64,000 nucleotides of DNA from VBWE01 sp943372645 (GCA_943372645.1 CALRZN010000004.1:248001-312000); one strand, 5' to 3'; counted from the first letter of the stretch, positions 33,871 through 43,218 are shown. Numbers and translations are program-made. Notes: generated by a model from the sequence alone, not told the origin.

Positions 33871-35499
33871 CTACTTCAGCCGATCACTATCCGTTCCGGG
33901 CGAATTATCCACCTTGGCCAGCAGCTGCGCTTTTTCTGCCAGACGGATAAACTCGGCGCGGTAACCGTCTTCATCTTTGCCGCGTGCATTTTTCGCCAGC
34001 AGAATGGTGTTTTCAAAGTTGGCCACACCGGTATGTTCCGAATGGCGCAGCAGCATCCCGAACTGGGCAACAGCAATAGCGAAACGGAAATTTTCTGAGC
34101 TTTCAATCCAGTTGGTATTTGCATCGGCCAGGGGCTGATCAAACATCACGCTCGTGGTATCGTGCGGCTGTTTGTAACGGCACTTGATGGTGAGCAGTTC
34201 CGGCGAAGCAGCGCCGTTTGCTTTCTGGTATTTCAGCGGATCAACGTTTGCGGTTTTTTCATCCGACCCGGCAGGAATGATTTCATACAACGCCGTAACC
34301 GTGTGTCCTGCACCCATGTCGCCTGCGTCTTTGTGGTCGTCGTTAAAATCTTCGGCATTCAGCATCCGGTTTTCGTAACCCACCAGGCGGTAGCCTTTTA
34401 CTTTTGCGGGATTAAACTCCACCTGCAGTTTTACATCTTTGGCAATGGTAAACAACGTGCCGGTCATTTCATTCACGAGTACTTTTTTGGCTTCGAGCAG
34501 ATCATCAATGTATGCGTAATTTCCGTTTCCTTTATCCGCCAGAATTTCCATCTTCGAATCTTTCAGGTTGCCTATACCGAAACCGAGTACAGTAAGCGAA
34601 ATGCCTGCGTCGCGTTTGCTTTCAATCAGCTTTTCCATTTCCTCGTCGCTGCTCATGCCCACATTAAAGTCTCCGTCGCTGCAAAGGATTACGCGGTTGT
34701 TTGCTTTCTTATCAAAAAAACGGTTGGCCACTTCATACGCCACCTGCAGCCCGGCCGCACCGGCTGTTGATCCGCCGGCCACCAGGTTATCAATGGCTTT
34801 ATTTATTTCTTCTTTATCATCGCCTGCAGTCGGACGCAGTTTCAGTCCCGCATCACCGGCATAGGTAACAATGGCTACGCGGTCTTTCGGACGCATGTTT
34901 TCCACCAGCATTTTCAGTCCTTCTTTCACCAGCGGCAGTTTATTCACATCGCGCATAGAACCGGAAACATCCACCAGGAAAACGAGGTTGTTTGCAGGCA
35001 GCTCTTTCATACTGATTTCTTTTCCTTTCAGGCCGATGTGTACCAGTTTGTGTTTGGGATTCCACGGGCACACGGCCACTTCGCTGCTCACCGTAAACGG
35101 ATGTTTTGATTTTGCTTCCGGCTGCGGGTAGTTGTATGTAAAATAATTGATCATTTCTTCCACGCGCACAGCTTCCGGCGGGGGAAGCTGGTTTTCGTTC
35201 AGGTAACGGCGCACATTGCTGTACGAAGCCTTGTCCACATCAATGGCAAACGTAGAAAGCGGCGCCGTTGCTACAGAAGCAAACCGGTTTTCCTCTTTTT
35301 GTTTGTACGATTCATCAGCGGTATTTAACTGCTGCTGCTGTTCCGTCTGCACATAGCCGTTTTTGTTTGCGTCAGTACCTGCAGCCTGATCGGGCAACGG
35401 TGCATAATGTGAATCAGCGATTCTGCGCGATTCTTCCGCAGTGCCGCACGCAACAAGTACTGCTGCGCTGCAGATGGCAATAACAAATCTTGTTTTCAT
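33871..35499 (-). CDS. YfbK-type VWA-domain lipoprotein (DUF3520 C-terminus)
   Basis: 542 residues. Signal/lipobox AVLVACGT with C18. After a Gln-rich stretch, residues about 80-160 hold the YfbK_N-like part (LSTFAIDVDKASYSNVRRYL, PPPEAVRVEEMINYF, CPWNPKHKLVHIGLKG). The VWA domain at about 170-340 has the metal site DVSGSM, and later CSDGDFNVGMSSDEE. The remaining part is DUF3520-like (VGYENRMLNAEDFNDDHKDA, HTVTALYEIIPAGSDEK). It is a paralog of the protein encoded at 35706. Family function is unknown; many are membrane-attached and stress- or aerotolerance-linked. Confidence 0.9.
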   Translation of the reverse strand: MKTRFVIAICSAAVLVACGTAEESRRIADSHYAPLPDQAAGTDANKNGYVQTEQQQQLNTADESYKQKEENRFASVATAPLSTFAIDVDKASYSNVRRYLNENQLPPPEAVRVEEMINYFTYNYPQPEAKSKHPFTVSSEVAVCPWNPKHKLVHIGLKGKEISMKELPANNLVFLVDVSGSMRDVNKLPLVKEGLKMLVENMRPKDRVAIVTYAGDAGLKLRPTAGDDKEEINKAIDNLVAGGSTAGAAGLQVAYEVANRFFDKKANNRVILCSDGDFNVGMSSDEEMEKLIESKRDAGISLTVLGFGIGNLKDSKMEILADKGNGNYAYIDDLLEAKKVLVNEMTGTLFTIAKDVKLQVEFNPAKVKGYRLVGYENRMLNAEDFNDDHKDAGDMGAGHTVTALYEIIPAGSDEKTANVDPLKYQKANGAASPELLTIKCRYKQPHDTTSVMFDQPLADANTNWIESSENFRFAIAVAQFGMLLRHSEHTGVANFENTILLAKNARGKDEDGYRAEFIRLAEKAQLLAKVDNSPGTDSDRLK

Positions 35500-35640
35500 G
35501 GTGGTAGCGTTTTATGAAGTGAAAATAAAGCGATCAAACGCGCAAGTCAATGGTATTGCACCGGCTTAACGTAATTTGGGAACAGCGTAAATAAAATGCC
35601 CGTTCAATTGTTAACAGACGTTTTGTATGCTTCTTTTTTT

Positions 35641-35668
35641 GCCACAAAGGCGCAAAGACACAAAGGCA
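35641..35668. repeat. Short CACAAAG-type intergenic repeat
   Basis: Three overlapping ACAAAGGC/GCAAAGAC units in tandem (GCCACAAAGGCGCAAAGACA). Motifs of this type are common between genes in Bacteroidota and Chlorobi genomes as I remember them. Confidence 0.35.
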
Positions 35669-35705
35669 TACTTCTCTTTTATTACACTTTAGAAACACAT
35701 TTCAG

Positions 35706-37637
35706 TTAATCCGTTGCAGCTGCAGTTTGTTTCAGCAATTTTGCCGCTTCCACCAGGCGGATAAATTCGGCGCGGTACCCTTCATCGTCTTTGCCTTTTG
35801 CGCCGCGGGCCAGTTCAAGTACTTTATCGTACGAGGCATCGCCTTTAAATTCCGAATTGCGGAGCAGCATACCAAACGAAGCGACTGCCGATGCAAAACG
35901 AAAGTCATCGGATGTAATTCCGGTTCCGGCCCCTTTGTCATCGGCCAGCGTGCGGGTAATCAGTATGCTTGTATCTTCTTTCGGTTTTTTATAGCGGAAT
36001 TTAATCGTCAGCATTTCATCCGTTGCTGCAGCCGACGGTGTAACAGCCGTTGCCTGCTGGTATTTCAGCGGATCAACACCGCCAACTACTTCATCAGATC
36101 CGGCAGGAATAATTTCATACAACGCAGTTACAGTATGCCCTGCCCCGATTTCACCGGCGTCTTTTTTATCGTTGTTAAAATCTTCGTGATTAAGTATGCG
36201 GTTTTCGTAACCCACCAGGCGGAAGGCTTTTACTTTTGCGGGATTAAACTCCACCTGAATTTTCACATCTTTCGCAATGGTGAGCAGCGTGCCGCCCATC
36301 TCGGTTACCAGTGTTTTGTTGGCTTCCTGCAGGTTGTCGATGTACGCATAGTTGCCGTTTCCTTTATCGGCCAGCGTTTCCATTTTCGAGTCTTTGTAAT
36401 TGCCGGTTCCATAGCCGAGCACAGTGAGAAAAACACCGTCTTTGCGTTTTTCTTCCACCAGGCGGGTCAGGTCGCCGTCGCTGCTTACGCCTACGTTAAA
36501 GTCGCCGTCGGTACAAAGGATTACGCGGTTGTTGCCTCTTTCCATAAAATTTTTGCGGGCTACTTTATACGCCAGGTTAATGCCTTCACCGCCGGCTGTT
36601 GATCCACCTGCTTCCAGTTTATCTATGGCCTGCAGAATTTCTTCTTTTTTATTGCCCGGGGTCGGGGGCAGCACTTCGCCGGCCGCACCGGCATACACCA
36701 CCAGTGCCACACGATCGTTCGGACGCAGTTCGTTTACCAGCAGGCGCAGCGATGCTTTCACCAGCGGCAGTTTATCGGGCGACTGCATGGAGCCGGAAAC
36801 ATCAATAAGGAACACGAGGTTGCTGGCGGGCAGGTTTTCGGTTTCAATGCGTTTGCCCTGCAGCCCGATGTGTACCAGGCGGTGCTTCGGATTCCACGGG
36901 CAATACGATTGTTCCATGGTAATCGAAAACGGATCGTCACCTTTCGGCTGCGCATAATTGTATTTAAAATAGTTGATCATTTCTTCAATGCGCACGGCAT
37001 CGGGCGGGGGCAGGCTGCCGCCGTTGATAAACCGGCGCACATTGCTGTACGAGGCGCGGTCCACATCGGCCGAAAATGTAGAGAGCGGTTCTTTGCTCAC
37101 TAATTTGTAGCCGTTATCATCAATGTGTTTGTAATCTTCCGTATTCATCGGCTGGTCAATGCCTGCATCGCCCGGTGTGGTCCAGCCATAGGTTGTACCG
37201 CCGTTTGCGAACAAACCAAGTTTCAGCTCTTTTTTACCGCTGGCGATGGGCATTTTATTTCTTTCAGACGTAATCACTTTAGCAGAATCAGCAACCACTA
37301 CCGGCACATTGGGCAGCAGGCTGAAGTTCACCACCAGGTCTTTTCCGGCCTGCACCGACAGTCCGGTGCGCATTTCGGATTTGTATTTTGCAGCTTGTGT
37401 TTTTAACGTATATGTACCGGGTTTTACATTCGTAAGCAGGTAATTGCCCTGCATGTCGCTTGAACCGGTATGCACACGCACACCGTTCTGTTCAAGAATA
37501 AGCGATACAAGTGGAACCGCGGTACCGGTGGCGTTGTCGGTTACACGGCCTTTCACTTTTCCGGTCTGCGCAAAGGCAGCAGGAATAAAAAGGAGGGACA
37601 GCAGGAGCAGGAAACAATAACGGATGGTGTAGCGCAT
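35706..37637 (-). CDS. YfbK-type VWA protein with N-terminal carboxypeptidase-regulatory domain
   Basis: 643 residues with a signal peptide (cleavage near AAFAQ). Residues about 25-110 are a CarboxypepD_reg-like domain (GKVKGRVTDNATGTAVPLVS, GNYLLTNVKPGTYTLKTQA). Then the YfbK_N-like part (STFSADVDRASYSNVRRFI), the VWA domain with metal site DVSGSM, and a DUF3520-like C-terminus with GYENRILNHEDFN. Over the last 450 residues it is clearly homologous to the 33871 protein, which lacks the first domain. The pair is a tandem duplication, both on the minus strand but separated by 206 bp. Confidence 0.9.
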   Translation of the reverse strand: MRYTIRYCFLLLLSLLFIPAAFAQTGKVKGRVTDNATGTAVPLVSLILEQNGVRVHTGSSDMQGNYLLTNVKPGTYTLKTQAAKYKSEMRTGLSVQAGKDLVVNFSLLPNVPVVVADSAKVITSERNKMPIASGKKELKLGLFANGGTTYGWTTPGDAGIDQPMNTEDYKHIDDNGYKLVSKEPLSTFSADVDRASYSNVRRFINGGSLPPPDAVRIEEMINYFKYNYAQPKGDDPFSITMEQSYCPWNPKHRLVHIGLQGKRIETENLPASNLVFLIDVSGSMQSPDKLPLVKASLRLLVNELRPNDRVALVVYAGAAGEVLPPTPGNKKEEILQAIDKLEAGGSTAGGEGINLAYKVARKNFMERGNNRVILCTDGDFNVGVSSDGDLTRLVEEKRKDGVFLTVLGYGTGNYKDSKMETLADKGNGNYAYIDNLQEANKTLVTEMGGTLLTIAKDVKIQVEFNPAKVKAFRLVGYENRILNHEDFNNDKKDAGEIGAGHTVTALYEIIPAGSDEVVGGVDPLKYQQATAVTPSAAATDEMLTIKFRYKKPKEDTSILITRTLADDKGAGTGITSDDFRFASAVASFGMLLRNSEFKGDASYDKVLELARGAKGKDDEGYRAEFIRLVEAAKLLKQTAAATD

Positions 37638-37726
37638 GGTGTGTTTTTTTAACGTTTACCACCCTACGATGCCGCCTGTGGATAAATTCCACAAAACCGG
37701 TTGCACAATCTGCGGCAGAACCACAT

Positions 37727-37734
37727 TATCTTTG
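37727..37734 (+). promoter_or_regulatory. -7 promoter element abutting the 37740 gene
   Basis: TATCTTTG, full match, 5 nt before ATG 37740. Confidence 0.6.
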
Positions 37735-37739
37735 CCGTA

Positions 37740-38450
37740 ATGAACATCACGATTAAATGCGCCCCTGCTGTTGTCCTTGCTTTGCTGTTAACAGCTGCAC
37801 CCGGATGCAGGCATAAAAAAAGCAGCACCTACACCCCGCCCAAAACCGACACCGTTGCCCAGCAGCCGCCGCCTAAACCGGGTGTGCGTAACGACATGCG
37901 CATTGTGCTGCACGAAGAGTCGCTGAACAAAGTGTTCAAAGCGCTCGGCGACATCAGCGGCACCGAAGAATACAAGGTGATGCTGATGAAAGGCACTTAC
38001 ACCTGGACCTTAAAAAATCCGCGCATCCGCCTGCGCCCGGGCAAAGCCGATTTTGTAACTGATGTAAACATCAAAGCCGGCGGACTCGATTATTCCAGCC
38101 TCTGTGCAGGCGATGTTAAAGTGTGGTACGACGGCAAAAAAAACCAGATCAACGTAAAAATTACAAAAGCCATTTTTGAAATTTACACCAAGGTGTTTGG
38201 CTCCAAAGTACACATCACCGAAATTGACCTGGCCAAATATTTCCCTGATCCGTTTACGTTCGACGGCCCCGCCACGATGGAAACAGATATGGATTTTACC
38301 ATGCCCGACAACAGCGTCCGTAAAATTTACATGCGCACCACCGACTGCGATGTGGTAGTGGAAGACCACCAGCTGAGCGTGCCCTGTGAAGTGGAGTTTT
38401 ATCAGAAATCCGGCTCCGACATCAAACCGCCCGCCCCTAAGAAAAACTGA
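37740..38450 (+). CDS. Probable lipoprotein of unknown function
   Basis: 236 residues from ATG 37740, immediately downstream of a -7 element. The N-terminus is hydrophobic and ends in TAAPGC (C21 or so), a fair but not perfect lipobox. A Thr/Pro-rich linker (TYTPPKTDTVAQQPPPKPG) follows. The rest is beta-rich, with two repeats of a hydrophobic alternation; LNKVFKALGDISG and VHITEIDLAKYF are visible. No family is recognised. Residues near the C-terminus TDCDVVVEDHQLSVPCEVEF contain two cysteines that could form a disulfide. Confidence 0.7.
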   Translation: MNITIKCAPAVVLALLLTAAPGCRHKKSSTYTPPKTDTVAQQPPPKPGVRNDMRIVLHEESLNKVFKALGDISGTEEYKVMLMKGTYTWTLKNPRIRLRPGKADFVTDVNIKAGGLDYSSLCAGDVKVWYDGKKNQINVKITKAIFEIYTKVFGSKVHITEIDLAKYFPDPFTFDGPATMETDMDFTMPDNSVRKIYMRTTDCDVVVEDHQLSVPCEVEFYQKSGSDIKPPAPKKN

Positions 38451-38572
38451 GCGGGAATGGTTTTACCAATTAAATCATAATTCGCCCCGTTTAATAAATG
38501 CGCCCGGCCGAATATTGGAACGGGGTGGCGCGGCAATGTTTACCGGCTTAATTTTTCAGAAAAAACAAGCCT

Positions 38573-39055
38573 ATGAAAACGTTAATTCTCCTTCTCCTCA
38601 CACTCTTTCCGGCAGCCGGTTTTTCCCAGAATCCAGACGAAATGATTTATTCGGGGCTGGATCAGACACGGGCCGCAATTTTAAAACCGGCACTTGAAGC
38701 CTATATCGCACAGAGTTTGCAGCTGACGGAATCTATCCGGAAGGCAGCTACCCGCAAAGAGGCACGCAACTTCGCAAGCCAGCTGCAGGAAAACAGTTTG
38801 GCATTCGGCAAAGCGGTGGCGGCACTGTATGGATATCATAAATCAACCGATATCAATATGGTAATTATTCCAACAGCAAACGGTGGTACAGAGACTGCTT
38901 TTGTTACAAACACTGTAAAAATCGGTTCTGCTCCCGGTGTTTACAAAACCGTGATGACGATTTCTGAATATGCTGCTCATTACTCCTGTTTTGGCTGGAA
39001 ACAAGCTGAACACGCAAATGAACTGGAACAACATTTAGCTAAATTAAAGCCCTGA
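38573..39055 (+). CDS. Exported protein of unknown function
   Basis: 160 residues with a signal peptide (MKTLILLLLTLFPAAGFSQ). The mature part begins with a helical, Ala-rich region (residues 25-90: GLDQTRAAILKPALEAYIAQ) and ends in a helix HANELEQHLAKLKP. No domain or motif is recognised. Followed by an 8-bp A/T-tract hairpin (39057-39077) without T-run. Upstream 120 bp contain nothing notable. Confidence 0.65.
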   Translation: MKTLILLLLTLFPAAGFSQNPDEMIYSGLDQTRAAILKPALEAYIAQSLQLTESIRKAATRKEARNFASQLQENSLAFGKAVAALYGYHKSTDINMVIIPTANGGTETAFVTNTVKIGSAPGVYKTVMTISEYAAHYSCFGWKQAEHANELEQHLAKLKP

Positions 39056-39141
39056 TGCCGTTTTAAAAAAAAACGGCTTCCATCTTATTTGCAAAGTTGA
39101 AAACGCAAGCGTACTTTCGTAAACATCACGGCCCCCCGTTT

Positions 39142-39579
39142 ATGGAAGAATCAATTCATAAATACCCGATTATCAGACCTGCGATCAGTTCTGCCGGGAT
39201 TTATTTTTTTACCACCGACAGCGGCCTGCAATACGAGGTGCGTTTCGGGCGGCGGCAGGACAATATTCTGCACGCCACCATTGTGTTCGGGGTAATCAAC
39301 GACGAATTTGAGGGTGAAGAATACGTGGTTACCAACCGCGGCGAAGTGTTTAAAGTGATGAACACGATTGTGGACATCATCAAAATATTCATTGAAGAAC
39401 ATCCGAAAATAATGACGTACGAGTTCAACGGCATTCCGAAAGAGGGCGAACCGGAGAACAAAGACAGTCAACGGAGCAATTTGTATAAACGGTACCTGCC
39501 GAAAATTTTTGATGTAAACCAATGGACGTTTAAGTTCCAGGGCAACTCCGCATGGGTGAACCGGAAGACAAAATACTGA
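39142..39579 (+). CDS. Protein of unknown function
   Basis: 145 residues from ATG 39142 (a TTG start at 39097 would add 15 residues). There is no signal peptide. Strands in YFFTTDSGLQYEVRFGRR and HATIVFGVINDEFE, and a helix VMNTIVDIIKIFIEEHP, suggest a small alpha/beta protein. C-terminus DVNQWTFKFQGNSAWVNRKT. Similar proteins occur as lone genes in Bacteroidota, but I recognise no function. Confidence 0.6.
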   Translation: MEESIHKYPIIRPAISSAGIYFFTTDSGLQYEVRFGRRQDNILHATIVFGVINDEFEGEEYVVTNRGEVFKVMNTIVDIIKIFIEEHPKIMTYEFNGIPKEGEPENKDSQRSNLYKRYLPKIFDVNQWTFKFQGNSAWVNRKTKY

Positions 39580-39650
39580 GTTTCCGAAGCGTCTGCAACC
39601 GTAAACAAAACCCGTTTTGAAGTGTTTATTGGTTTTACACCCGTCAATTT

Positions 39651-40946
39651 ATGATTATATGCTGGCTGCGCCGCGATTTACGGCTCGATGATCATGCTGC
39701 GCTTTACCACGCCCTGAAACAGGGAAAACCAGTGCTGCCGTTGTTTATTTTCGATACGTCTATTCTCGGTCAGCTTGAAGACCGGCACGACTCACGGGTT
39801 GCATTTATACACCATACGCTGCAAAACCTGCATGCACAGCTTACCGCCATGGGCAGCAGCCTGCTGGTGATGCAGGGTACGCCGGAAGACGTTTGGAAAA
39901 AACTGGTAACCCAATTTAAAATTGATGCGGTGTATGCCAGCCACGATTACGAACCCTATGCCCGCCACCGCGACAAAACCATCGGCACACTGCTGCTTGA
40001 AAATAACATCCCGTTTCACACCTGCAAAGACCAGGTGATTTTTGAAAAAAACGAAGTGCTGAAAGACGACGGCAAACCGTACACTGTGTTTACCCCATAC
40101 AGCAAAAAGTGGCGCGCAAAACTCAACCCGTTTTATTACAAATCGTATCCCACCGAAACCTATTTTTCCAACCTGCAGCGTACCGAAAAGTTTGACTTTC
40201 CTTCGCTGGCGCAGGTAGGTTTTAAAACCGCGCGGTTTCCGTTTCCTGAAACCACCTTCACCCCTGCCCTGCTCGCTTCGTATAAGGAGCAGCGCGATTT
40301 TCCGGCCATTGCGGGTACCAGCAAGCTCGGGCTGCACCTGCGTTTCGGAGCCGTGAGCGTTCGCCGCTTGCTGCAGCAATCATTAAACCAGAGCGATACC
40401 TGGACGAACGAACTCATCTGGCGCGAATTTTTTATGATGATCCTCTGGCATTTTCCGCACGTGGTAAACCAGTCGTTTAAACCCGATTACGACCGCGTGC
40501 TTTGGCGCAACAACGAAACCGAGTTTGCACACTGGTGCGCGGGAACCACCGGCTACCCGATTGTAGATGCCGGCATGCGCGAACTGAATGCCACCGGTTT
40601 TATGCACAACCGCGTGCGCATGGTTACGGCCAGTTTTTTAATCAAACACCTGCTCATTGACTGGCGCAGGGGCGAAGCGTATTTTGCGAAAAAATTATTT
40701 GACTTCGACTTGTCGGCGAACAACGGCAACTGGCAGTGGGCTTCCTCGGGCGGGTGCGATGCTGCGCCTTATTTCCGTATTTTTAATCCGTCGGAACAGC
40801 AACGAAAATTTGATCCCGATGAAAAATACATCCGGCACTGGGTACCGGAATATGGTACGGCAAAATATCCGAAACCTATTGTGGATCATAAAATGGCGCG
40901 TGAACGCTGCCTGGCTGCTTACAAAGCTGCACTGAAACCGGAATAG
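39651..40946 (+). CDS. phr: Deoxyribodipyrimidine photo-lyase
   Basis: 431 residues. The N-terminal Rossmann domain begins ICWLRRDLRLDDHAALYHAL (3-22), the class I start. The C-terminal FAD domain contains LGLHLRFGAVSVRRL, ELIWREFFMMILWHFPHV, CAGTTGYPIVDAGMRELNAT, HNRVRM, HLLIDWRRGEAYFAKKLFD and NNGNWQWASSGGCDAAPYF. It repairs cyclobutane pyrimidine dimers with blue light. The conserved signature and short length support photolyase rather than cryptochrome. The next gene is convergent, 2 bp away. Confidence 0.94.
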   Translation: MIICWLRRDLRLDDHAALYHALKQGKPVLPLFIFDTSILGQLEDRHDSRVAFIHHTLQNLHAQLTAMGSSLLVMQGTPEDVWKKLVTQFKIDAVYASHDYEPYARHRDKTIGTLLLENNIPFHTCKDQVIFEKNEVLKDDGKPYTVFTPYSKKWRAKLNPFYYKSYPTETYFSNLQRTEKFDFPSLAQVGFKTARFPFPETTFTPALLASYKEQRDFPAIAGTSKLGLHLRFGAVSVRRLLQQSLNQSDTWTNELIWREFFMMILWHFPHVVNQSFKPDYDRVLWRNNETEFAHWCAGTTGYPIVDAGMRELNATGFMHNRVRMVTASFLIKHLLIDWRRGEAYFAKKLFDFDLSANNGNWQWASSGGCDAAPYFRIFNPSEQQRKFDPDEKYIRHWVPEYGTAKYPKPIVDHKMARERCLAAYKAALKPE

Positions 40947-40948
40947 TT

Positions 40949-41239
40949 TTATAAAATTTCTTTCACTACTTCCGCAAAAACAGTTTCCCAGGTTTTCCGG
41001 CGTTTATTTGCAAGTATTTCCAGCTGCTGATCCCAGGTTTCATGGCCTTCACCGCCGATACCGTACTTTTTGTACAGGTGTATGGAAATTGCGCCCGTAA
41101 TACCGGATAACCCATTACTGCCTTGCTCGAAGCCGCTTACATAAGCAACGATGCCGCCGCGGAATTCGATCCCTTCTTCATCTTTTCCGGTAATCAGATT
41201 GCGAAGAAAGTCCTTGTCAGTTACTGTAAGTACTGTCAT
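40949..41239 (-). CDS. Protein of unknown function, 96 residues
   Basis: The N-terminus MTVLTVTDKDFLRNLITGKD is charged and strand-like, the middle GGIVAYVSGFEQGSNGLSGI is glycine-rich, and the C-terminus WETVFAEVVKEIL is helical. No motif is recognised. It is followed on the same strand by nothing and preceded 1 bp upstream by the stop of the PD40 gene, so it is probably co-transcribed with it. Confidence 0.55.
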   Translation of the reverse strand: MTVLTVTDKDFLRNLITGKDEEGIEFRGGIVAYVSGFEQGSNGLSGITGAISIHLYKKYGIGGEGHETWDQQLEILANKRRKTWETVFAEVVKEIL

Positions 41240-41240
41240 A

Positions 41241-42815
41241 TTATTTTGATTTCAGCACAATCGGCTTTTCAATCTCGGTGCGGAACGATGACTTGTCCAT
41301 GATGTTCAGCTTCTCCGAAACATCACTGAAACCGGGCGCTTCCAGCGTGAACGTGTATTCACCTGGCGCAAGAATAATCACGTAACGGCCCGTATTCGGA
41401 TTGGGAAGATAATTGCCTACAATTTCGTTGTTCGCTGCGTTGGTAACGGTAATAAAAATGCCGCTGTACGAAACCGCTGTTTTGTTTTCAGCAGTAATCA
41501 GCCCGGTAATTACGGAATAACGCGACTCCACATCGTTAAACGTTACGCGGTAAATATCGTAATCGCCCATGCCGCCTTCGCGCAGCGCCGCAATGTAACC
41601 GTAACGGCCGTTTTCGCTGATGCAGAAATTGCTGTTGTCTTCGGGCGTGTTAATCGGGTAACCAAGGTTTTTTACTGCTGTGTATGTTTCGCCGTTTTCG
41701 GTAAGTGTGGCTTTAAAAATATCGTAACCACCCATGCTCGTATGTCCTTTCGAACTGAAATAAAGTGTTTTCCCGTCAGGCGAAATGCTCGGAAAATCTT
41801 CATCAAATGCGGTGTTTATTTCTTTACCCATATTTACCGGCGGACTCCATTTGCCCGTGGGTAAACGGTTGGAGCGGTACAGGTCAACGCCGCCTTCACC
41901 GCCGGAACGGTTACTTGCAAAAATGAGTACGTTGCCGTTTGAACTGATAGCTGCCGCAATTTCATACCCGCGCATGGAGTTTACATTGTCATCCAGTTTC
42001 ACCGGCTTCTTATAGTAGCCTTTCGTTTTGTCATACTCGGCGAGGTGAATATCACCCGTTCCGTCCGGATTATCATAATACAGCAGCAACTGGTCGCCGC
42101 CGGCCGAAAGACCGATCACTTCTACGTTTCCTTTTTCATTACTCACCGGCGAACCAATGTTACGTGCGCGGGTAAAAACGCCATCAGTAACTGCCGACGA
42201 ATATACAGACGCAAAGTAACTTCCATCGCGGTTACGCAGGTTTCCGCCTTCAGGCCGGCGTGTGTTGTACAGCAGCACCGATTCGTTGGCAGGCACAAAC
42301 GGGTAATATTCCGCATACGATGAGTTTACATTCGGTCCCAGGTTTTCGAACGTAACATTGAGCGGAAACTTCATCAGCTCTTTTGCATTGTAACAGTTCT
42401 GTATTTCGCGGTCCACATCCACCAGGTTTTCGGGTGTGCCTTTGCCGGTTGTTTTAAATTTATTGTAGGCTGCCAGTGCATCATCAAAGCGGTATGCAAA
42501 ATGATACGCCCGGCCGAGCAGGTATTGTGCATCGGGTTCGCCCTTGCCATCGCGGATCACAATTTCGAGATACGGAATCGCTTTGGATTTGCTGATGTTC
42601 GTGTTGAGGTAACATACGCCGACCCGATAATTGTACTTATCGTTCTTCGGATCTTTTTCCAGCAGGTCGAGGTAATCTTCGAGTGCTTCCTCGTAGTTGC
42701 CGGCCGTGAATTTATCACTGGCAATTTTCGGATCGGTTTCGTGTTCCTGCGCAGCAAGTGAAAACGACGACAGCGTGGCAGTTACAAACCAGGCACAAGC
42801 AGCAAAATAGTTCAT
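41241..42815 (-). CDS. Exported TPR/PD40 beta-propeller protein with carboxypeptidase-regulatory end
   Basis: 524 residues from ATG 42815, giving a signal peptide (cleavage near SLAAQ). TPR-like repeats lie at about 30-130 (YLDLLEKDPKNDKYNYRVGV, QYLLGRAYHFAYRFDDALAA). PD40/WD40-like blades follow at about 150-430: PDGKTLYFSSKGHTSMGGYD is the clearest, with SNRSGGEGGVDLYRSNRL. The end (about 435-520) is a carboxypeptidase-regulatory domain with APGEYTFTLEAPGFSD. The same layout with an added OmpA domain is known among Bacteroidota envelope and type IX secretion-related proteins (PorE-like); here the OmpA domain is missing. Confidence 0.85.
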   Translation of the reverse strand: MNYFAACAWFVTATLSSFSLAAQEHETDPKIASDKFTAGNYEEALEDYLDLLEKDPKNDKYNYRVGVCYLNTNISKSKAIPYLEIVIRDGKGEPDAQYLLGRAYHFAYRFDDALAAYNKFKTTGKGTPENLVDVDREIQNCYNAKELMKFPLNVTFENLGPNVNSSYAEYYPFVPANESVLLYNTRRPEGGNLRNRDGSYFASVYSSAVTDGVFTRARNIGSPVSNEKGNVEVIGLSAGGDQLLLYYDNPDGTGDIHLAEYDKTKGYYKKPVKLDDNVNSMRGYEIAAAISSNGNVLIFASNRSGGEGGVDLYRSNRLPTGKWSPPVNMGKEINTAFDEDFPSISPDGKTLYFSSKGHTSMGGYDIFKATLTENGETYTAVKNLGYPINTPEDNSNFCISENGRYGYIAALREGGMGDYDIYRVTFNDVESRYSVITGLITAENKTAVSYSGIFITVTNAANNEIVGNYLPNPNTGRYVIILAPGEYTFTLEAPGFSDVSEKLNIMDKSSFRTEIEKPIVLKSK

Positions 42816-42839
42816 GGCGATAATTTTTTCGGAAGGATG

Positions 42840-42847
42840 CAAAGGTA
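42840..42847 (-). promoter_or_regulatory. -7 promoter element of the TPR/PD40 gene
   Basis: TACCTTTG on the minus strand, a full match 24 nt upstream of ATG 42815. Confidence 0.55.
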
Positions 42848-42945
42848 TGAAAAAGGAGGCTTTTTTCGACAAAACAGCCGTTTTGCAACACGAACAGCAA
42901 AACACACGCTATAAAAGCGGTTTTAAACAGGCCCTTAATAGTGTT

Positions 42946-43091
42946 AGCGGGCAGTCGGTTCGAGTGTTTCTTGCTGATTTTTCTTCAGCAAGAAATGTAT
43001 CGGGTACGTGGGCCGGAATCCCCCCGCACGTTCTCGATACACCTTCCATTTCGCCACCCTGTGCGCCCGGCACTCGAACTGACTGCCCGCT
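42946..43091. repeat. Nested inverted-repeat element (three-stem structure)
   Basis: The outer arms 42946-42966 and 43071-43091 are 21 nt each with one mismatch (first half AGCGGGCAGTC). Inside is a perfect 11-bp hairpin TTTCTTGCTGA / TCAGCAAGAAA (42967-42977, 42985-42995), and a second one TGTATCG / CGATACA (42996-43002, 43035-43041) that encloses ACGTG / CACGT. Together they fold as a multibranch structure of 146 nt. Further outwards AATAGT and ACTATT could pair too. The 403-bp divergent region has no open frame of note. Confidence 0.75.
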
Positions 43092-43204
43092 TTGGGGTTA
43101 GTCCAATACTATTTTGGAAAACCGCTAAAGCAGTATAAAAATTTTCAGACGCGATTGCCCTGCGGTTTTAAGGCATTCGGTATCCAGATTATCAAATCAA
43201 TGCG

Positions 43205-43212
43205 TAATTTTG
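43205..43212 (+). promoter_or_regulatory. -7 promoter element abutting pyrD
   Basis: TAATTTTG, full match, 6 nt before ATG 43219, so the mRNA would be leaderless or nearly so. Confidence 0.6.
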
Positions 43213-43218
43213 CCGCCG

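Noticed and set aside
42957..42966. tRNA T-arm-like GGTTCGAGTG
   Set aside because: No cloverleaf can be made around it; it belongs to the outer arm of the inverted-repeat element.
42946..43091. Integron attC site
   Set aside because: The boxes RYYYAAC and GTTRRRY are not present, and no integrase gene lies nearby.
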